Shown here: positions 58,815 to 64,000 of the stretch, piece after piece
Layout of the letters: the number at the start of each line of letters is the position of its first letter
How positions within the stretch are numbered: position 1 is the stretch's first letter
Source: Capsicum annuum
Taxonomy: Eukaryota > Streptophyta > Magnoliopsida > Solanales > Solanaceae
NCBI RefSeq assembly: GCF_002878395.1
Contig: NC_061111.1
Span: 21,143,908-21,207,907, forward strand
Length of the DNA: 64,000 nucleotides
Reading direction: 5' to 3'
Notes under the pieces: generated by a model
Databases searched by the model: none
Told to the model about the DNA's origin: nothing
Seen by the model: only the letters and a program-made list of their open reading frames with translations
Position numbers and translations under genes: made by a program

Positions 58815-59185
58815 CACTCCCATCGCACCAACCCGCCTCCCCAGCACCACCTATAGCCTCTCCTTCTCCCTCCTTCGCACCAGCCCCTCTCCCCAGCACC
58901 ACCTACAACCCTCCCCAAACCCTCTTCCTTCGCACCAGCCACCCCTCTACCCCCAATGTACCAACCCCCTCCCCAGCACCACCTACAACCCTCCCAAACC
59001 CCATCCTTCTCACCAGTCCCCCCCTCCCCCCTAAAAAAAAACCAACGCACCTGGCCCCCCTTCCCAACACCACCTATAGCCCTCCCCAACCCTCTTCTTT
59101 CGCAATAGCCCCTCCCCCCCTCAGACACCCCCTAACGCACTAGCCTTCCCTCTCAGCACCGTTTACAGCCCTCACCCCCTCCCCC
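58815..59185. repeat. C-rich minisatellite, ~55-75-bp units
   Basis: Units containing CGCACCAGCCCC, CCCCAGCACCACCTACAACC and CTCCCCAACCCTCTTC recur about six times. The plus strand is almost free of G, and the minus strand has several runs of five or more G. Long frames on both strands are a by-product of the low stop content. Confidence 0.8.
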
Positions 59186-59632
59186 CCCAAAAAAAATAAA
59201 AAATAAAAAAAACCTTGAGTCACTTTTTTTTTTTTTTTTTTTTAAATTCTCTCAATTCAATCTTTTCATAATTTTTAGGGTTAAAATTTAAATTTGAATT
59301 GAAAGTGAGTTATAGTGGATATTGAAAAATTAGTGAAATTCATGGATAAGCTTGAAAAAACTTAAAGTTTTTGTTGATTTGTTAGAGATTTTTAAATTTG
59401 AAAATTGAAAATTCATTATGTTTGTATATATGAATTTATAGTTGAAAATTTAAATTAGTTGGAGAGGAATTTCAATTATTTGAAATAAATTTGATGCTTA
59501 ATAATTGAGCAAATATAAGAACATGGCTACAATTTATAAAAGTTGTTTATTTAATTTATGTAGCATTTAAAAATGACATGAAATTTAATGCAACATTTAA
59601 AAATGACGTGGAAGTTGACGTGGAGGTGGTTG
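59186..59632. other. AT-rich intergenic stretch
   Basis: Begins with A and T homopolymers (59195-59245). AACATTTAAAAATGAC occurs twice near 59565-59605. No gene or element is recognised. Confidence 0.45.
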
Positions 59633-60413
59633 TGATACAAAAGTGAGTGTGTGTCAAGAGAGTCAAACCAACACAAGAATAACAAGATGAACAACAACAA
59701 TGCTAGTGAAAATAGGCCACACACGGCTTCACTAGACTTCAAGGTTTACAAAAAATGACAAGATGATAGAGATTACAAGATTACAATAACAACAACAAGA
59801 GCAACAAAGTGGCAACAACTATAGTGAATCGAAAATGGCCCCACACGGCCTCACTATGTTACCACACAAACAACAAGATTACAAATTAAAGATAGTAACT
59901 TGACATACAATATTCAAGAATTTAAGAACCCTAACAACATGAAAGGACCCTAAGACTAAAGAATATTATTATCAAGTTCTTACTTAGATCAAGAGGAACT
60001 CAATGACCTCAAGATCCTATTTTCTAGCCAAGATTCAACCCAAGTGTCACTCCAATTGGGAATTTCGATTTTGAGCTTCTCCAATGGAAGAGAGAAGTTC
60101 AAAATATTACAAGTCTTGTGTTCTCAAAATATCATGAACGAACTAACTCCAAAATAACCCTAACATTATCTATTTATATTAGTCCACAAAGAGAGATAAC
60201 AAATGACCATCCTACCCTTGCCAAGGGGTGGCCTTGGAGTGTAAGTTTATTACACTTCAAGGCTCCTCTTCACACTTAAAAACATTTAATCCATTGGAAG
60301 GCTTAAGTACCAACTCACACACGGCCATTTACATGAACATAGCTTGGAGTTTTTGTAATTCCTGAGCTTAGCTACGTGTGAATGGTCGTGAACTTGTTGG
60401 ACAACTTGGTACA
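59633..60413 (-). mobile_element. LTR (781 bp) related to the non-coding family
   Basis: The plus strand starts TGATACAAAAG and ends CTTGGTACA. Length, the TGATAC end, the AACAACAACA-rich first part, the AAGAGGAACTCAATGACC region and a minus-strand TATA-like CTAATATAAATAG near 60180 correspond to the LTRs at 12133-12890 and 14254-15011. No interior or clear target duplication is seen. On the right it abuts the chromovirus LTR. Confidence 0.55.
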
Positions 60414-62830
60414 TGTAACACTCCGGAAAATGGGTCCCGGAGCGTCACACGGTGCTTGAGGCTACGAGTAGCCCCAAGCTAACCCTTTGAGCCATTTTCG
60501 TTCAGTTCAAAACAAATCAACGGGGTTTCTATAAATAACCCTCAAATATCAGCAGAGTAATCATCATCTAAGAATAAAAGAATTTCAGAAAGATAACAAA
60601 ATACGACTTATTAGTCAACTCCCAACATCTATACTAGTCTAACAAGCCTTTAAGAAAATCAATAAAACCAGCGAGCCATTGAGACATGCCCCAACTGACT
60701 CATACTCAATTATCAAATATAAACAATTCCGTGAAACCAACATCAGACATCACGTCCTCGAAACATGAGGACTCACCACAACAGAGGATGTAGAACAGCG
60801 TGCCCAAAGAATCACTATCGAACCTGGAACTGAGCACCTGAACCTACATTTTGAGAAAATGCAGCCCACATTCGAAGATGTGGGTCAGTACCATGGAAAG
60901 GAACTGAGTATATGGGGCTGTATGCAGTTGTATAAACATCATCATCATAAATATTTATAAGAAATATACAGGATGTATGAAAGACTCACATATCCCGATG
61001 AAAATTATCATAATCATGAGAGGATGAAATAAGTACAATATCACATGTGAGTCATCATATAATTTGTCAATCACTTTTAGTTCATCAAGAATATCAATTC
61101 TCATAATGTAAATATCATTTAAATCTTTCGAAAGAATAACTTTCACAATTTCACTTTCAAATCACTTCACCATTCACCACAGACACAAGAAAACATATAC
61201 ACACTGGGAGATCCTATAACCGACATAAATCATGTGAGCTACATGGAGTCCAACGTATAACCCACGTTGGGGAGAGCCATCCTATCCTTGCCATCAGAGT
61301 AGGACTATCGATATCAAATCCATACAAACTAGTGATCACTATATAAATAAGCCTCAGGCTCACTCATATGGGGGCACGTAGTTCTAGGGAAGTAAGGTCG
61401 CTTTATACCTCCCACTCGGTGCTAAAGATTTCTCCCGAACTTAGCCCAGATCATTTCAAAGATAACGCACAACAAAACAATTTCAGTAATATATAAATAT
61501 ACATCGGGAGCCATCATGCTTCCCATCTATCAAAATCAACCATGTTGTGGATTTCTTTCACACTCGAGTTCAAAACAACTCCATTAAGACCAAAAGGTCA
61601 AATCATTCAAAATATCTCAAATATTCAACATCAACGTGCTTATAACACACACTTTCTAAAAAAAAAACAATTTCCAATGGGGATTCATGACTCAAATATC
61701 AAAATCATGATAAATATTGTTCAAGATTCATGCTTTATATCTCGACACATGTAAATTCATCTTTCAAAATCATAAAGATCAAGATTTCATAATAATCATC
61801 ATAAGATATGGGTTCATGCTTCAAATTCATAAAAATCAAATAAAAATCATGCCTTTGTAAAGAAAATTACTTTTGGGCACAAGAACGAAAGAGAGTTCTT
61901 GTTGAAAAACCCCACATACCTTGAATGATAAACTTTAGATCGATACTCATTTTTGAAATGTTAATCGTGCCTTTGAATGATGGTTCTTGGAGTTCTTGAA
62001 CTAGGAACTTGGAATCTTGAATAAATTTGCAGAATTAATGGTGAACTTTGGAGGTTCTTGAAGTTTGATATAGGAGCTTAAGTTTTTTTTTTTGAAAGAA
62101 TTTGATGAAATATAACATATAATGCTTCTAATAGGATTTAATATAGGGTTTGGACGGATTTTGGGTGAGGAAGAATGACCAAAACGCCCCTAAAAATCAA
62201 ATAATTCTCGAATCTGTCCTTTGGTGGACTGTTTTGATAGTCTGAAGTAGATCAACCATAACGTTTTACTCCGATATCCAAATTAGATGAAACCAATTTC
62301 ATTAGAAAGAGAACTCTCATATCTTTCTGTTGATATATAGTATGTCACCCAGATCATTGTGTACAAGGAGTTATGATTGTTTGAAATTGACCCAAAAATT
62401 CACTTTTGATAGGCTGAAGTAGATCGACCATAACTTTTTGCTTCGATAGACAAATTGGATGAAACCAATTTCATTGGAAAGAGGACTCGCAGAGATTTCC
62501 ATTGATATATAGTAAATCACTTAGATCATTATGTACAAGGAGTTATGATCATTTAAAGTTGGAGAAAAAATACGTCAGGCCTCAATACTTTTTCCTGCAC
62601 GTTTTACTGTTCACTACTATTCACAGTTCGATCGAAATGTTCATAACTCGTCGCTCGGGTGTCTGTTTTGGATGATCCACATATCATTGGAAATATTATT
62701 TGATACTCTACACAATGGTGGGTCATAATCTAAGACATTGCCGTACGAAAAATTTATAATTCATTTTAGAAGATAGAACCCAACACGTTTACGCACAAAA
62801 TTTCAACGAAAAATTTCCCGCGGTATTATA
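60414..62830 (-). mobile_element. chromovirus (Tekay/Del-like) 3' LTR, ~2.4 kb
   Basis: The plus-strand left end TGTAACACTCCGGAAAATGG and the right end GCGGTATTATA correspond to an LTR that reads TATAATACCGCGGGAAA...TGTTACA on the minus strand. A purine tract (CCAAAGGGAGGATGA) lies just outside at 62831-62846, as expected before a 3' LTR. The block GTAGGTTCAGGTGCTCAGTT on the minus strand near 60840-60860 is shared with 21017-21675. Confidence 0.75.
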
Positions 62831-64000
62831 TCATCCTCCCTTTGGAAACATTCATCCTCGAATGACGCTAGACATGCCAAGATTATATAGGGAATAGAGC
62901 ATACAACTGAAACCATTCGTTAGACTCATCACCACATCGTTTCTTACTCCGAATGCAACATAGAGTGCATAAATTCAAGAAACTACAGCTGAACACATAA
63001 TAAATGACAGCTGAATTGCTGCAACTTTTATCAAAAGTGCATGATTTAGGAAAGAACGATACCTTCGGCTTGATCGGAGTTCGCAGAAAATAGGTGCGGG
63101 TACTTGGATCGCATATCCACCTCAGCTTCCCAAGTTGCACCCTCAACAGATTGGTTTTGCCACAACACCTTGACCAAGGGAACTTCTTTGTTCCTTNNNN
63201 NNNNNNNNNNNNNNNNNNNNNNNNNNNNNNNNNNNNNNNNNNNNNNNNNNNNNNNNNNNNNNNNNNNNNNNNNNNNNNNNNNNNNNNNNNNNNNNNTGTT
63301 GAGGGTGCAACTTGGGAAGCTGAGGTGGATATGCGATCCAAGTACCCGCAACAGATTGGTTTTGCCACAACACCTTGACCAAGGGAACTTCTTTGTTCCT
63401 TAGTCTTCGGACACTGAAATCAAGAATCTCAATAGGAATCTCATCAAAAGAATGATTTTCTTGAATGTCAGCACTCACATAGGAATCCACTACCACAACA
63501 TCGCTAATATGTTTTCTAAGCATGGAGACATGGAATATTGGATGAACAGAGGAAAACTCGGAAGACAACTCGACCTCATAAGCTACCTTACCAACACGGA
63601 TAAGAATTTTGTAAGGACCAACATAACGGGGACTAAGCTTCCCTTTCTTTTCGAATCTCTTCACCCAACTCATGGTGAAATTTTCAGATACACTAGGTCA
63701 CCAACTTCAAACTCAAGGTCTCTCCTTCTAACATCCGCATATGGCTTCTAAAGACTCTACGCAGTTTTCAAACTTTCCCTAATCAACTTAACGTTTTCCA
63801 TAGCCTCAAATACCAAATCAGGACCACTCACAGCCACTTCACCCACCTCGAACCAACCTTTGGGTGAGCTACACTTCCTCTCATACAAGGCTTCAAACGG
63901 AGCCATGCCAATACTAGAGTGAAAGATGTTATTATAAGCAAATTCTATCAACGGTAAGTGATCATCCCAACTTTCCTTAAAGTCAAGTGCACAAGCTCTC
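62831..64000 (-). pseudogene. chromovirus polyprotein, integrase end and chromodomain
   Basis: On the minus strand 63951-63757 encodes the integrase core end (EFAYNN, HSSIGMAPFEALY), 63673-63430 the C-terminal part (GKLSPRYVGPYKIL, HPIFHVSMLRKHI). The chromodomain follows (PIEILDFSVRRLRNKEVPLV), with a piece reading WEAEVDMRSKYPHLF near 63130-63080. Chromodomains direct such elements to heterochromatin. The frame is interrupted by a 100-N gap and rearranged flanks. The left end of the domain continues to a stop near 63050. The upstream reverse transcriptase lies beyond the window. Confidence 0.85.
63197..63296. other. assembly gap (100 N)
   Basis: Exactly 100 N. The 53 bases before it (63144-63196) recur after it at 63349-63401. 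The 52 bases directly after it (63297-63348) are the reverse complement of 63097-63148. The gap therefore lies inside a short rearranged duplicate. Confidence 0.97.

Noticed and set aside
58463..59143. Long frames of 221 and 141 codons rich in Gly/Trp and Pro
   Set aside because: They arise from the C-rich minisatellite on both strands. Composition is repeat-driven and no domain is present.
62883..63673. Long frames containing runs of unknown residues
   Set aside because: They run across the 100-N gap and through the rearranged duplicate, so the protein is not real as read.

Overview
The window is nuclear DNA of a flowering plant, most likely a Solanaceae species (Solanum, Capsicum or a relative; the genus cannot be fixed from sequence alone). 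The evidence is one intron-rich plant nuclear gene, plastid-derived fragments in one of its introns, and a dense nest of plant LTR retrotransposons, RTE-type LINEs with TTG tails, SolS/TS-like SINEs, Helitrons and MITEs. The DNA is AT-rich with many (TA)n and (AAT)n arrays. Almost all other open frames are retroelement debris or chance frames.

Layout. 1-21016 appears to be one minus-strand Tat/Ogre-type gypsy element: 5' LTR 17667-21016, tRNA-Arg-type primer site, gag start near 16424, rest of gag at 1-2738. Its gag is split by a 1.5-copy tandem of an Athila-like non-coding element (2739-16089). That tandem itself carries a solo LTR (10371-11145) and a complete non-coding LTR element (12133-15011). 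21017-21675 is a chromovirus-type LTR fragment. 21847-25081 is Helitron-like. 25109-28458 is a decayed Ty1/copia element with an RTE LINE inside. 28828-35515 is a more complete minus-strand Ty1/copia element inserted in a LINE RNase H tail. 36390-42310 holds two copies of one MITE-like family, the second broken by a Helitron, plus AT-rich tandem repeats and a possible MULE transposase fragment.

The one convincing host gene is a 12-exon plus-strand gene at 42650-55742. Its predicted product (699 residues) is the plant ATRIP homologue SUV2, partner of the ATR kinase in the DNA-damage checkpoint. Intron 5 contains a mosaic organellar insertion with psbD, accD and psaA pieces. Intron 11 contains a SINE and an RTE LINE. 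All exon phases close, so the gene looks intact.

Downstream are a remnant of a mitochondrial-type tRNA-Lys, an intronless broken copy of the transcription elongation factor ELOF1 (57049-57320, minus), a local tandem duplication, a C-rich minisatellite, and another LTR related to the non-coding family. The right end (60414-64000) is a minus-strand chromovirus: long LTR, chromodomain and integrase end. A 100-base assembly gap there is flanked by direct and inverted duplicates of the same sequence, which points to a local misassembly.

I found no undescribed biological system. The most informative items are the organellar mosaic in SUV2, the ELOF1 retrocopy, the nested history of the left 21 kb, the non-coding LTR family with four traces in the window, and the Helitron carrying a minisatellite.
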